This document shows, in pieces, positions 34,439 through 43,561 of a DNA stretch of 46,652 nt. Location of the stretch: assembly GCA_945787575.1 (NCBI GenBank), contig CALZKB010000006.1, forward strand, positions 59,431 to 106,082, read 5' to 3'. How positions within the stretch are numbered: the first letter of the stretch is position 1; each line of letters starts with the position of its first letter. Below the pieces are notes generated by a model, which was not told where the DNA came from, did no database searches, and saw only the letters and a program-made list of their open reading frames with translations. Both the position numbers and the translations under genes were made by a program. The DNA comes from Thermoanaerobaculia bacterium. Lineage in GTDB: Bacteria > Acidobacteriota > Thermoanaerobaculia > Multivoradales > JAHEKO01.

Positions 34439-36754
34439 ATGTCCCCGTCTTCACCTGCGATGGCCGACCCGAGCGGCGCGGAACTCGAAGCCGTCCGTGC
34501 CTTCGTCCGCTCGGTCTACGAGCTCGACGGTGAGCTCGAGCGGCTGGGTGGAGAGAACCTCAACGTCGCGATCGCCGAGGGCGACCGCCGACTGGTTCTC
34601 AAGATCGCAATGCAGGGACAGACCCCCGAAGAGCTCGAGTTCGAGCACGCTCTTGCCGAGCACATCGCCCGATCCGAGGTCGCGCTGAGCGTCCCGCGGA
34701 CCATCGCGGCGGCCGATGGATCCTTGGTGTCGACGTTCGTCGACCCCGCCGGGACCTACCGGCCCGCTCGTCTCACCCGCTTCGTCGGCGGCGCGCCGTG
34801 GCGCTGCGTGGCCGCGCCCTCCGCCGATCTCAGGCGCGATCTCGGTCGCCGACTCGCCGCGCTCGACCTCGCGCTCGCCGACTTCGCCCACCCTGTCGCC
34901 AAGCGCAGCCACCGCTGGGATCTCACCCGGGCGGGGCGCCATCGCAGCAAGGTGTCGGCGGCCCCGGACCCCGAACGTCGCGACCTGCTCGACGCGGCGT
35001 TCCGGACTTTCAACGCGGTGGCGCGGCCCCTACTGCCCGAGTTGCGGCGCTCGGTGATTCACGCCGATGCCAACGATGAGAACGTCCTCGTCGACGATGG
35101 GCGAGTCGTCGGTCTCGTCGATCTCGGAGACGCTCTCGACAATCCGGTGATCTGTGAGCTCGCTATCGCCTGCGCCTACACGATGCTCGGCTGCCCGGAG
35201 CCTGCGGCGGCGGGTGGTGACCTGGTGGCCGGCTACCACCAGGTTCGACCTTTGAGCCCCGAGGAGCTCTCCGCGCTCACCGGGCTCGTTCTCGGCCGTA
35301 TCGCGGCGAGTCTGGCGATCGCCGCCGACCGCCGGCGGGCGCACCCGGAGCACGCCACCTACTACACGACGGAGCCCGCCGCCTGGGAGCTGCTCGAGCG
35401 CCTCGTCGCTGCAGGTCCGCGGCTGACCCGCGAGGCGTTGGTTCGGCAGGTCGAGCCGGCCCCGCCGTCGCCACTGACCGTCGAGCTGCTGCTCGCCGAT
35501 CGCCGCCGCCTCCTCGGTCCCTCGCTCAGCGTCTCCTACGCCGACCCGCTGGTGATCCTCCGCGGCCGCGCTCAGTACCTCTTCGACGCCGACGAGCGCC
35601 CCTACCTCGACCTCGTCAACAATGTCTGCCACGTCGGCCACTGCCATCCGCGGGTGGTGGCGGCCGGCCAGGCCCAGATGGAGCGCCTCAACACCAACAC
35701 CCGCTATCTCCATCCCGGCCTCGGCGAGTACGCCGAACGGCTTTGTGCAACCCTGCCCGCCGAGCTCGAGGTCTGCTATTTCGTCAACTCCGGCAGCGAG
35801 GCCAACGAGCTGTCGCTGCGACTCGCCCGCGCCGCCACCGGCCGCCGGGATCTGCTCGTCGTCGAGGGCGCCTACCACGGCCACACCTCGTCGCTCGTCG
35901 AGGCCAGCCCCTACAAGTTTCTCGGCCCGGGGGGCAGCGGTCGGTGCGAGCCCTGGATCCACACCGTGCCGATGCCCGACAGCTTCCGCGGCCGGTTCCG
36001 CGGTGACGGCACCGGGGAAGCCTACGCCGAGACCGTGCGCGAGGAGCTCGCTCGAACCGAGAGCGAGATCGGAGCCTTCATCATCGAGCCGCTGCTCGGC
36101 TGCGGTGGGCAGATCGTCCCTCCGGAAGGCTATCTGGCCGCCGCTTTCGATCATGTGCGCGCCGCCGGCGCGGTGGCGATCGCCGACGAGGTGCAGGTCG
36201 GCTTCGGTCGGGTGGGCAGCCACTTCTGGGCCTTCGATGCGCAAGGGGCGCGTCCCGACGTCGTGACGCTCGGCAAGCCGATCGGCAACGGACATCCGAT
36301 GGCCGCCGTCGTCACCACTCGCGCGATCGCCGACGCTTTCGCCAACGGAATGGAGTTCTTCAGCACCTTCGGCGGCAACCCGGTGTCGTGCGCCATCGGC
36401 CTGGCGGTGCTCGAAGTGATCGCGGACGAAGGCCTGCAGCAGCGCGCGCTGGAGCTCGGAGAGCTCTTCCTCAGAGGCTTCGAAGAGCTCGCCCAGCGCC
36501 ACGAGCTGATCGGCGACGTAAGGGGTCTCGGACTCTTCCTCGGCGTCGAGCTGGTGCTCGACCACGACAGTCTGGAGCCCGCCGCTGCCGAGACCGCAGC
36601 GATCGTCGAACGGATGCGGAAGCGGGGCGTTCTCATGGCGACCGATGGACCGCTGCGCAACGTTCTCAAGGTCAAACCTCCGATGGTGCTCGATCGAGGG
36701 GACATCGAGATGACTCTCCGCGGCCTCGACGACGAGCTCTCGCGCCTTGGCTGA
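34439..36754 (+). CDS. fusion of APH-type kinase and class III aminotransferase-fold enzyme
   Basis: 771 residues. The N-terminal part (about 15-330) is an aminoglycoside-phosphotransferase-fold kinase: [30 protein letters not shown] (His208, Asp210, Asn215) and GLVDLGDA (Asp228). The C-terminal part (about 350-771) is a class III PLP enzyme: [37 protein letters not shown] (Asp583) and [15 protein letters not shown] with Lys613. The same pair of activities is known in humans as separate hydroxylysine kinase and phospholyases (ETNPPL, PHYKPL), which phosphorylate an amino alcohol and then eliminate phosphate. A bacterial fused version is therefore best read as a kinase-phospholyase for 5-hydroxylysine, ethanolamine or a relative; the substrate is inferred. 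It overlaps the dimethylargininase-like gene by 8 bases. Confidence 0.9.
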   Translation: MSPSSPAMADPSGAELEAVRAFVRSVYELDGELERLGGENLNVAIAEGDRRLVLKIAMQGQTPEELEFEHALAEHIARSEVALSVPRTIAAADGSLVSTFVDPAGTYRPARLTRFVGGAPWRCVAAPSADLRRDLGRRLAALDLALADFAHPVAKRSHRWDLTRAGRHRSKVSAAPDPERRDLLDAAFRTFNAVARPLLPELRRSVIHADANDENVLVDDGRVVGLVDLGDALDNPVICELAIACAYTMLGCPEPAAAGGDLVAGYHQVRPLSPEELSALTGLVLGRIAASLAIAADRRRAHPEHATYYTTEPAAWELLERLVAAGPRLTREALVRQVEPAPPSPLTVELLLADRRRLLGPSLSVSYADPLVILRGRAQYLFDADERPYLDLVNNVCHVGHCHPRVVAAGQAQMERLNTNTRYLHPGLGEYAERLCATLPAELEVCYFVNSGSEANELSLRLARAATGRRDLLVVEGAYHGHTSSLVEASPYKFLGPGGSGRCEPWIHTVPMPDSFRGRFRGDGTGEAYAETVREELARTESEIGAFIIEPLLGCGGQIVPPEGYLAAAFDHVRAAGAVAIADEVQVGFGRVGSHFWAFDAQGARPDVVTLGKPIGNGHPMAAVVTTRAIADAFANGMEFFSTFGGNPVSCAIGLAVLEVIADEGLQQRALELGELFLRGFEELAQRHELIGDVRGLGLFLGVELVLDHDSLEPAAAETAAIVERMRKRGVLMATDGPLRNVLKVKPPMVLDRGDIEMTLRGLDDELSRLG

Positions 36755-37637
36755 GGGCGACCGCTCGCCGCGGCGGCAGGCCGACTTCGGCACCCTCACC
36801 CGGGTAGCGATCAAGGAGGTCCGCGCGGCGTTCGAGAGCGCGGAGGCGATCAGAGGCCAATGGGCGGCGCTGCGCTTCACCGCCGCTCCCGACTTCGATC
36901 GCGCCGTCGCCGAGGGTGAGACGTTCGTCTCCTTGCTCGCCGAGCGCGGAATCTCCGTCGAGAGAATGCCGGCGTTCGCCGGCACGGGGATGGACTCGCT
37001 CTACGTGCGCGATGCGACGGTGTTGACCGATCGCGGCGCCATCCTCTGCCGGATGGGCAAGAGGGCCCGGAGCGGGGAGCCGCTCGCCCAGGCGGCCTTC
37101 CTCGAGAGTCTGCGAGTCCCCGTGCTCGGAGCGATCGAGGAGCCGGGGACTCTCGAGGGCGGCGACGTCGCCTGGCTCGGTCCGCGCACCGTGGCCGTCG
37201 GTCACGGCTACCGCACCAACGCGGAGGGCATCCGTCAGCTCGAGTCGATGCTCGGGTTGGCGGTCGACGAGGTGCTGGTCGTGGCGTTACCTCACTACCG
37301 CGGGCCGGAGGATGTCTTCCACCTGATGTCGATCTTGAGCCCGCTCGGTCCCGATCTCGCCCTCGTCTTCTCGCCGTTGATGCCGGTGCCGTTCCGCCGG
37401 GAGCTGCTCGCCCGCGGCTTCAGGTTGGTCGAGGTGCCGGACGAGGAGTTCGAGACCCTCGGCTGCAACTGCTTGGCGATCGACCCGCAGACCTGTCTGC
37501 TGGCGGCCGGCAACCCCAAGACCCGCCGGCGGCTGGAGGCGGCCGGGATAGAGGTCCTCGAATACTCGGGGCGCGAGATCTCGATCAAGGGCGGCGGCGG
37601 ACCGACCTGCCTGACACGACCCCTCGAGTGGAGCTGA
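36747..37637 (+). CDS. dimethylargininase / arginine-deiminase-fold hydrolase
   Basis: 296 residues if the TTG at 36747 is used; later starts are possible. Guanidino-modifying fold motifs: [36 protein letters not shown] with His192, and [13 protein letters not shown] with Cys288 as nucleophile. This order and length match dimethylarginine dimethylaminohydrolases, which turn N-omega-methylated arginines into citrulline and methylamines. Arginine deiminase or an amidinotransferase relative is less likely at this size. It overlaps the kinase-aminotransferase fusion, so both may serve breakdown of modified amino acids released from proteins (methylarginine, hydroxylysine); that link is inference. 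A strong terminator follows 13 bases after the stop. Confidence 0.88.
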   Translation: MAEGDRSPRRQADFGTLTRVAIKEVRAAFESAEAIRGQWAALRFTAAPDFDRAVAEGETFVSLLAERGISVERMPAFAGTGMDSLYVRDATVLTDRGAILCRMGKRARSGEPLAQAAFLESLRVPVLGAIEEPGTLEGGDVAWLGPRTVAVGHGYRTNAEGIRQLESMLGLAVDEVLVVALPHYRGPEDVFHLMSILSPLGPDLALVFSPLMPVPFRRELLARGFRLVEVPDEEFETLGCNCLAIDPQTCLLAAGNPKTRRRLEAAGIEVLEYSGREISIKGGGGPTCLTRPLEWS

Positions 37638-37650
37638 TTCCACGAACCCC

Positions 37651-37688
37651 GTAGTCGGGGGACCCGGGGCCACGGGTCCCCCGACTAC
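37651..37688. terminator. perfect 16-bp inverted repeat, likely bidirectional terminator
   Basis: GTAGTCGGGGGACCCG (37651-37666), loop GGGCCA, CGGGTCCCCCGACTAC (37673-37688): 16 perfect pairs. It lies between two convergent genes (stops at 37637 and 37711), where a two-way terminator is expected. No T-run follows on either side. Confidence 0.8.
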
Positions 37689-37710
37689 CGGATCCCTCGC
37701 ACTGAATCGA

Positions 37711-39195
37711 TCACGTCTTCGTGCGGCGGTCGGATCGGCTGTCTGTCGTCTCCGAAACCTCGAGTGGCCGGATGCCGAAGGTCCCGAAGCGGGAGCCGAC
37801 GGCGTAGGCGAGGGAGAAGACCGGACCGCCGATGCAAAACACCGCCCACGGCGCGTACTCGACCGTCGGTACCCCCAGAGTCGTAGCCATGAAGATGCCC
37901 GAGACGGTCCACGGCATCAACGCTTCCACGACGGTCACCGAGTCCTCGAGGCTTCGCGACAGGTTCTCGGGGGCGAGCCGGCGCTCGCGGAAAGCGTTCT
38001 GGAACATGCCGCCGACGATCAGGGCGGTGACCCCAGCGTGGCTGGTGAGCGAGATCATCGTCATTCCCGCGGCGACGGTCGCGACGATCAGGCCGAAAGT
38101 CGACCGAACGACCGAGAGCAGAGCGCCGAGGATCCGATCGAGCGCGCCGGAGACATCCATCGCCGCGGCGAGCAGGAAGGCGGCGATGACCACGATCAAG
38201 GTGTTGGCCATCGAATAGAGACCGCCCCGGTCGATAAGCCTGAGAAAGAGGGCGCTCAGCTCGCTCGGTTCGTGGCCGAGCGCCTCGAGCATCGCCGGCT
38301 CGAAGCCGCTGACGGCGGCGGCCAGCACCTGCTCGATTCCGAGCCCCTGGAGGACGACGCCGAGGACCATCGCGACGAGGGATGAGGCGGCGAGCACGAG
38401 CGCCGGCGGCCGCCGGAGCGCGACCCCCACGAGCACCAGCGCGATCGGCGCCAACGCCCATGGCCCGATCTGAAAGACCCGCTCGATCTCTGTCAGCAGT
38501 CGTTCGGCTTGCGCCGGACGCCCGTCACCCGGCGCGCCGCCGGCGAGGGTGAAGACACCGAGTGCGACGAAGAATGAAGGCAATGCGGTGTAGAGCATGT
38601 GCCGGATGTGCGTGTAGAGATCGGCGCCCGCGCCGAGGGCGCAGATGTTGGTCGAATCCGAGAGCGGCGACATCTTGTCGCCGAAGTAGGCGCCGGAAAC
38701 GACGGCTCCGGCGGTCGCGGCGAGCGGCGCCTCGAGGGCCGCAGCGGCGCCCATCAGCGCCACTCCGAGAGTCCCCGCCGAGCCCCACGAGGTGCCGGTG
38801 CCGAGCGACATGGCCGCGGTCACGAGGAATGCGGTGACGACAAAGAAGCGAGGGTCGACGAGCTGGATCCCCCACGACACGAGCAGCGGGATGGTCCCTG
38901 AGCAGACCCAGGTGCCGATGAGCATGCCGATGGCGAGCAAGATCAGCACCACCGGCAGGACGGCCGCGAGCTTCTCACCGGTCGAGCGCTCGACGGCTGC
39001 CCAGCCGGCACCCTGACGCCGAGCGACGAGACCGGCCACGGTCGCCGCCGCCAGCATCGAGGCGATCAGGACCTCGGTACTCAGGCTCCAGACCAGCGCC
39101 CCGGTCGTGAAGCAGGCGAGCAGCGTCAGAAGCGGCAGCAGGGCCACTGCGAGCGTCAACTCGCAGCGCGGGACCGTTTCTTCGATGGCGTCCAC
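37711..39195 (-). CDS. nhaC: NhaC-family Na+/H+ antiporter
   Basis: 494 residues from GTG at 39195, with about 11-12 hydrophobic helices. Family-typical sequence: AMSLGTGTSWGSAGTLGVALMG, SGAYFGDKMSPLSDSTNICA and the symmetric ISLTSHAGVTALIVGGMFQNAF in the second half. NhaC proteins exchange Na+ for H+ across the inner membrane and help pH and sodium control; some members carry organic acids with Na+, for example malate-lactate antiport. No regulatory domain is fused. The gene is followed on the same strand by nothing and ends at the bidirectional terminator. Confidence 0.93.
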   Translation of the reverse strand: MDAIEETVPRCELTLAVALLPLLTLLACFTTGALVWSLSTEVLIASMLAAATVAGLVARRQGAGWAAVERSTGEKLAAVLPVVLILLAIGMLIGTWVCSGTIPLLVSWGIQLVDPRFFVVTAFLVTAAMSLGTGTSWGSAGTLGVALMGAAAALEAPLAATAGAVVSGAYFGDKMSPLSDSTNICALGAGADLYTHIRHMLYTALPSFFVALGVFTLAGGAPGDGRPAQAERLLTEIERVFQIGPWALAPIALVLVGVALRRPPALVLAASSLVAMVLGVVLQGLGIEQVLAAAVSGFEPAMLEALGHEPSELSALFLRLIDRGGLYSMANTLIVVIAAFLLAAAMDVSGALDRILGALLSVVRSTFGLIVATVAAGMTMISLTSHAGVTALIVGGMFQNAFRERRLAPENLSRSLEDSVTVVEALMPWTVSGIFMATTLGVPTVEYAPWAVFCIGGPVFSLAYAVGSRFGTFGIRPLEVSETTDSRSDRRTKT

Positions 39196-39228
39196 CGCCG
39201 GAACGCCTCGGAGGCTACCGACAGCCCG

Positions 39229-39570
39229 CTACTCGGTGTCCGGGTCCGGAGCGACCGACAAGATCTTGAGGTACTCGCAGAGGACGAACTCGTCGGGCTC
39301 GTGGTCCTCGTCGAAAGCGCGGATGCCGGCGACGGTGACCCTGCTGCCCCTGCGGAGGTGAATCACTCGTCGAACCGTCTCGCCGCGGCAGGCTATCGGA
39401 ATCAGCGCACTGATCTCGTGAGAGGGATGCTGCACCAAGAGACTGAACAGCACTTCCGTCTTGCCGCGGTAGGTGGCGATCTCCGGCTCGCCTGCAATCT
39501 CGCCGGACAGAACCTCCGTCTCGATCTCAGGTTCGAACTCCCTTTCAGGTAATGCGGGATTGTCGTACAC
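39229..39570 (-). CDS. small protein, possible OB fold
   Basis: 113 residues from GTG at 39570, with AAGGAA 8 bases upstream. The first 30 residues are acidic. The rest reads as five beta strands: KTEVLFSLLVQHP, EISALIPIACRG, HLRRGSRVTVAGIRAF, EFVLCEYLKILSV. The order of strands with GSRVTVAGIRAF resembles the single-stranded DNA-binding (SSB/PriB) OB fold, but no aromatic DNA-binding residues stand out. It lies 33 bases upstream of nhaC on the same strand. Function unknown. Confidence 0.6.
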   Translation of the reverse strand: MYDNPALPEREFEPEIETEVLSGEIAGEPEIATYRGKTEVLFSLLVQHPSHEISALIPIACRGETVRRVIHLRRGSRVTVAGIRAFDEDHEPDEFVLCEYLKILSVAPDPDTE

Positions 39571-39735
39571 GCCCGTTTCCTTCTTGGCCCTCTCAGTCCC
39601 CGAACAGCCCTCTGGAGCGCTTCCTCCGGCCGGCCTCTGACCGAGGGAGACGAGAGCCGCTCCCTGAATCTACCGGTTTTGAAGCCGTTCGTCAGCTCCG
39701 CGCCGCGGTCGGCCGGCACGGGGTCGGCCGGATTG

Positions 39736-40914
39736 CTAGGTCGCGCCCAGCGCCTCGTCCAGGTCGGCCGACAGCGCGCTCGGATCCTCGAGGCCGACCG
39801 ACAGTCGTACGAGCCCCGCGGGCAGGCCGTGGCGAGCGAGACCCTCGGCGTTGTCGCCGCGATTCGGCGCGAGAACGAGACTCTCGACCCCTCCCCAGCT
39901 GACGCCGATTCGAAATCGGGAGAGGCGGTCGACGACGGACGCGACATCAGCTGCGGAGTCGCTGTCGATCTCGAAGCTCAAAACCCCCGAGAAGCCGGTG
40001 AGCTGACGCTCGAGAAGCGCTGGATTAGCCGTGAGCGCCGGGTGGTGAACGGCCCGGACCCGCGAATGCTCGGCCAACCCTCGGGCGACCGTCAGCCCGC
40101 TCTCGTGGTGACGGCGCATGCGCAGGGGCAGAGTCCGCAGACCTCGGTTCAGGAGGAACGCGTCCCAGGGGGCGAGGGCGGCGCCGCCGAGGAGGAAACC
40201 GCGGTGGAAGATCTGCTCGAGGAGCTCTTCCGAGCCGACGACGGCCCCCGCCACCACATCGCTGTGACCGCCGACGTACTTAGTGGCCGAATGGACGACC
40301 AGGTCAGCGCCGAGCTCGAGCGGCTTCTGGAATAGCGGCGAGGCCCAGCTGTTGTCGTGGACCGTCAGGGCGCCGTGTTCGTGAGCGACCGCGGCGACCG
40401 CGGGCAGGTCGACGACGCGCATGAGCATCGTGCCGGGACTCTCGACCCAGACCAGCTTCGTCGTCGGCCGCAGCGCTGCCGCTACCGCCTCCGGGTCGAG
40501 CTCGAGCAGGAGGTCGTGCTCGACGCCGAAGCGTTCGAGGTGGCGCGCCAACTTCAGGGTCGGCCCATAGGTCTGATTGACGAAGAGGACGTGATCACCG
40601 GCCGCGAGTGTCGCTTGCAGCACCGCGCTGATCGCCCCCATCCCCGAGCCGAAGCACTTTGCGGCCTTACCCCTCTCGAGCCTGGCGAGCTTGTCCTCGA
40701 CCGCTTGAACCGTCGGGTTGCGGCCACGGGTGTAGACCGTCTGCCGAAACTCGTCGGCCAGCCCGGCTCCGAGATCGGCGTGCGAGCCCTGAGCGAAGAG
40801 TGAGGTCTGGACCACCGGGGGTGCCAGCGCCCCTCCCTGGGCAGCGACATCTTCGTCGTGACCGAGACAGGTCAGCTCGTCGGCCGGGTCGATCTGAGGG
40901 AGTGAATCCGCCAT
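39736..40914 (-). CDS. trans-sulfuration-family PLP enzyme (cystathionine gamma-synthase/beta-lyase-like)
   Basis: 392 residues. The PLP Lys is in HSATKYVGGHSDVVAG; the family marks VYTRGRNPTVQAVEDKLARLE, CFGSGMGAISAVL, NQTYGPT and HDNSWASPLFQKPLELGADLV are all present. These enzymes work on cystathionine, homocysteine or O-acyl-homoserine in methionine and cysteine metabolism. Sequence alone does not tell cystathionine beta-lyase (MetC) from gamma-synthase (MetB); NSWASPLFQKP is more like the beta-lyase group. Divergent from modABC, with a 57-base gap. Confidence 0.9.
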   Translation of the reverse strand: MADSLPQIDPADELTCLGHDEDVAAQGGALAPPVVQTSLFAQGSHADLGAGLADEFRQTVYTRGRNPTVQAVEDKLARLERGKAAKCFGSGMGAISAVLQATLAAGDHVLFVNQTYGPTLKLARHLERFGVEHDLLLELDPEAVAAALRPTTKLVWVESPGTMLMRVVDLPAVAAVAHEHGALTVHDNSWASPLFQKPLELGADLVVHSATKYVGGHSDVVAGAVVGSEELLEQIFHRGFLLGGAALAPWDAFLLNRGLRTLPLRMRRHHESGLTVARGLAEHSRVRAVHHPALTANPALLERQLTGFSGVLSFEIDSDSAADVASVVDRLSRFRIGVSWGGVESLVLAPNRGDNAEGLARHGLPAGLVRLSVGLEDPSALSADLDEALGAT

Positions 40915-40971
40915 CGGCGCTCTTCGTGAGCCGCGAGTATAGCCACGGGACGGAGTAGGATCGCCGACATC
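40915..40971. promoter_or_regulatory. compact divergent promoter region
   Basis: Only 57 bases separate the PLP enzyme (minus) and modA (plus). The minus strand has TATACT at 40936-40941, 21 bases before its ATG. The plus strand has TAGGAT at 40956-40961, ten bases before the GTG of modA, which implies a very short or absent leader. The two promoters probably share this space back to back. Confidence 0.4.
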
Positions 40972-41754
40972 GTGCCCCGTCGAGCCCGCTCAGTCTGTGC
41001 CCTGGCACTCGTCGCGACCTGCTTCGGCTGCATCCCGCTCGCCCCCGACGGACCGGAGCTCGCGGTGTTCGCGGCTGCCAGTCTGAGCGGCCTCGGGCCG
41101 GAGCTGGCCGCGGAGTTCGAGGCGGCGCGCGGTGTGCGTGTCATCTTCAATTTCGCGAGCTCGAATGCTCTGGCCCAGCAGATTCTGGCGGCACCGGTCG
41201 CCGACCTGTTCATCTCGGCCGATCGCGCCTGGGTGGATGTCCTGGAGCAAGCGGGAGTCACCGTTGGTGGCGGGCGCGATCTCTTTGGCAACAGGCTGGT
41301 CGCCATCGCCAACCGCGACGTGGCCTGGCGCGCGGAAACGCCGCGCGAGCTCGCCGATCTCGAGATCCGCTTCTTGGCCGTAGCCGACCCGGACGCCGTG
41401 CCCGCCGGTCGCTACGCTCGAGCTGCGCTCGAACAGATCGACGTCGCCGGCGTCACGCTTTGGGACCACTTCGCCGCTGCTCGCGTACCGACCCTCGACG
41501 TGCGCGCTGCCCTGGCCCTGGTCGCCTCGGACCCCGAGATCGTCGGCGTCGTCTACCGCACCGATGCGATGAGCTCGGACCGGGTTCGGATTCTTTGCGA
41601 GCTCGACCAGCCGCTCGAGGCGCCGCCGATCGCCTATCGGGCCGTCCTCGTCGCCGGTGGGGACCCCGAGCTGGCCGGTCGGTTTCTCGACTTTCTCAAC
41701 CGCCCGGAGGCGCGCGCGATCGCCTCCCGGCACGGTTTCGAGCCGGAGCCGTGA
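40972..41754 (+). CDS. modA: molybdate ABC transporter, substrate-binding protein
   Basis: 260 residues with a signal peptide that ends CFGC, a degenerate lipobox, so probably a lipoprotein. The ModA core is intact: [46 protein letters not shown] and late [10 protein letters not shown]. It binds molybdate or tungstate outside the membrane and delivers it to ModB. GTG at 40972 is used as start. The stop overlaps modB by 4 bases. Confidence 0.93.
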   Translation: MPRRARSVCALALVATCFGCIPLAPDGPELAVFAAASLSGLGPELAAEFEAARGVRVIFNFASSNALAQQILAAPVADLFISADRAWVDVLEQAGVTVGGGRDLFGNRLVAIANRDVAWRAETPRELADLEIRFLAVADPDAVPAGRYARAALEQIDVAGVTLWDHFAAARVPTLDVRAALALVASDPEIVGVVYRTDAMSSDRVRILCELDQPLEAPPIAYRAVLVAGGDPELAGRFLDFLNRPEARAIASRHGFEPEP

Positions 41755-42419
41755 TCGAGATGCTGCCGGTGCTCGTCCTCACTTTGCGAGTGGCCGCTCT
41801 CGCGACTCTCGGAGTCGCGGTCCCGGCGGTCGCGTTCGGCTATCTCCTGGCCCGACGACGTTTTCCCGGTCATCGTGTGCTCTCCGCCCTCGTCGGCCTG
41901 CCGCTCGTGCTGCCACCCACTGCCGTCGGCTTTCTGCTGCTGCGCCTGCTCGCGTCGAAAGGACCGTTGGGGCGCGAGACCCTGGGGTTCGACATCGGGG
42001 TTCTGCTGACCTGGAAGGCGGCGGTTCTCGCCGCCGCGGTGATGTCGCTGCCGCTCGTCGCCCGCACCGCCCGCGTCGCCTTCGAAGCGGTCGACCCGCG
42101 GCTCGAAGCGATGGGCCGGACTCTCGGTTACGGACCGGTAGAGACCTTTCGCCGGATCACCCTCCCTCTCGCCGCGCGAGGCCTCGCGGCCGGTGTCCTG
42201 CTGGGCTTCACTCGGGCGCTCGGCGAGTTCGGAGCGACGGTGATCGTCGCCGGCAATATCCCGGGACGTACTCGGACCCTCGCCTCGGCGATCTTCAGCG
42301 CCCAGCAGGCGGGAGCCAGCGGACGAGCCGATGCTCTGATCGCCGTGGCTCTGGTGACCGGGTTCCTCGCGATTCTCGTCGCCGAGCTGCTGAGCGATCG
42401 ACAGGGGGGCGGTCGATGA
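41751..42419 (+). CDS. modB: molybdate ABC transporter, permease
   Basis: 222 residues from GTG at 41751 (GTGA overlap with modA). Five or six hydrophobic helices and the permease EAA-loop motif [20 protein letters not shown], then [22 protein letters not shown], which is diagnostic for ModB. It forms the channel that binds ModC through the EAA loop. Confidence 0.95.
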   Translation: MIEMLPVLVLTLRVAALATLGVAVPAVAFGYLLARRRFPGHRVLSALVGLPLVLPPTAVGFLLLRLLASKGPLGRETLGFDIGVLLTWKAAVLAAAVMSLPLVARTARVAFEAVDPRLEAMGRTLGYGPVETFRRITLPLAARGLAAGVLLGFTRALGEFGATVIVAGNIPGRTRTLASAIFSAQQAGASGRADALIAVALVTGFLAILVAELLSDRQGGGR

Positions 42420-43540
42420 AGAACCTCCATGTCGATCTCGAACTGCCGCTCGATCGCTTCACGCTGCGAACGGAGTTCGTCGCGACTGCCTCCGTCACCG
42501 GCCTCTTCGGTCCCTCGGGCGCTGGCAAGACGAGCGTCCTCGAGACGATCGTGGGGCTCCGGCCCGAGGCATCCGGGCGAATCGCCTTCGACGACGAGGT
42601 GTGGTTCGACTCGAAGCGCTCGCTCCGAGTGCGGACGGAAGATCGCGGGATCGGCTACGTTCCTCAGGATTCGCTACTCTTCCCCCACTGGGACGTACGC
42701 GCCAACTTGCTCGCCGGGTCACGCCGCTCGATTGAGGCGGGGGTCGACCCGGCGCCGGTGCTCGCCGGCGTGATCGATGCGCTCGAGCTGACGTCGCTGC
42801 TCGAGCGTTCGGTGACGACGCTGTCGGGCGGCGAGCGGCGGCGGGTCGCGATCGGACGGGCGCTCGGCTCGGCTCCCCGGATGCTGTTGCTCGACGAGCC
42901 ACTTGCCTCTCTCGATCTGCCGCTTCGGCGAAGGCTCTTGCCGATGCTCCGTCGGGTCTGCACCGAGCTCACGGTGCCGATGCTCCTCGTCTCGCACGAG
43001 CCCCTCGAGATCCAGGCGCTGTGCGATGAGGTCGTCGCTCTCGACCGGGGGCGCACCCTCGCTCAAGGGCCGCCGGCCACTGTGCTGACCGACCCGCGGG
43101 TCTTTCCGCTCGCCGAATCCAGTGGCCTGGCCAACGTGCTTGCCGGTCGAGTCATCGACACCGTCGGCGACATCGGTCGCATCGCGGTCGGAGGCGCCGG
43201 AGGCGGAGGTCTGGAGATCGTCGCGAGCCCGGTCGCCGCTGCTGCAGGCGCCGACGTGCTCATCGAGCTTCCCGTCAATCAGATCCTCATCGCCGTCGAG
43301 CGTCCGAACGGCCTGTCTGCCCGCAATCTCTGGCCGGCGGTCGTCCGCACCATCGAGCCCCGGGGTGCCCTCGCCCTGGTGACCGCCGAGCCGACCGGCG
43401 GTGGCGAGCCGTTGATCGTCGAGCTGACGGAGGCGACGCCCGCCGAGCTCGATCTTGCCCCCGGCCGCGCGATCCACCTCGTCTTCAAGGCGACTTCGTG
43501 CCGCGTCTACGGAGGCCGTGACCCGGAGCCTGACGGCTAG
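42416..43540 (+). CDS. modC: molybdate ABC transporter, ATPase
   Basis: 374 residues from ATG at 42416 (ATGA overlap with modB). Walker [11 protein letters not shown]-loop [12 protein letters not shown], signature [15 protein letters not shown], Walker [13 protein letters not shown] and switch His in VSHEPLE. The C-terminal 100 residues form the TOBE/mop-type domain that binds molybdate and tunes transport. The three mod genes form one operon by their overlaps. The formate dehydrogenase at 15561-18329 is the one clear Mo/W enzyme in the window. Confidence 0.95.
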   Translation: MKNLHVDLELPLDRFTLRTEFVATASVTGLFGPSGAGKTSVLETIVGLRPEASGRIAFDDEVWFDSKRSLRVRTEDRGIGYVPQDSLLFPHWDVRANLLAGSRRSIEAGVDPAPVLAGVIDALELTSLLERSVTTLSGGERRRVAIGRALGSAPRMLLLDEPLASLDLPLRRRLLPMLRRVCTELTVPMLLVSHEPLEIQALCDEVVALDRGRTLAQGPPATVLTDPRVFPLAESSGLANVLAGRVIDTVGDIGRIAVGGAGGGGLEIVASPVAAAAGADVLIELPVNQILIAVERPNGLSARNLWPAVVRTIEPRGALALVTAEPTGGGEPLIVELTEATPAELDLAPGRAIHLVFKATSCRVYGGRDPEPDG

Positions 43541-43561
43541 CGGATATCGATCGGTGGCCGA

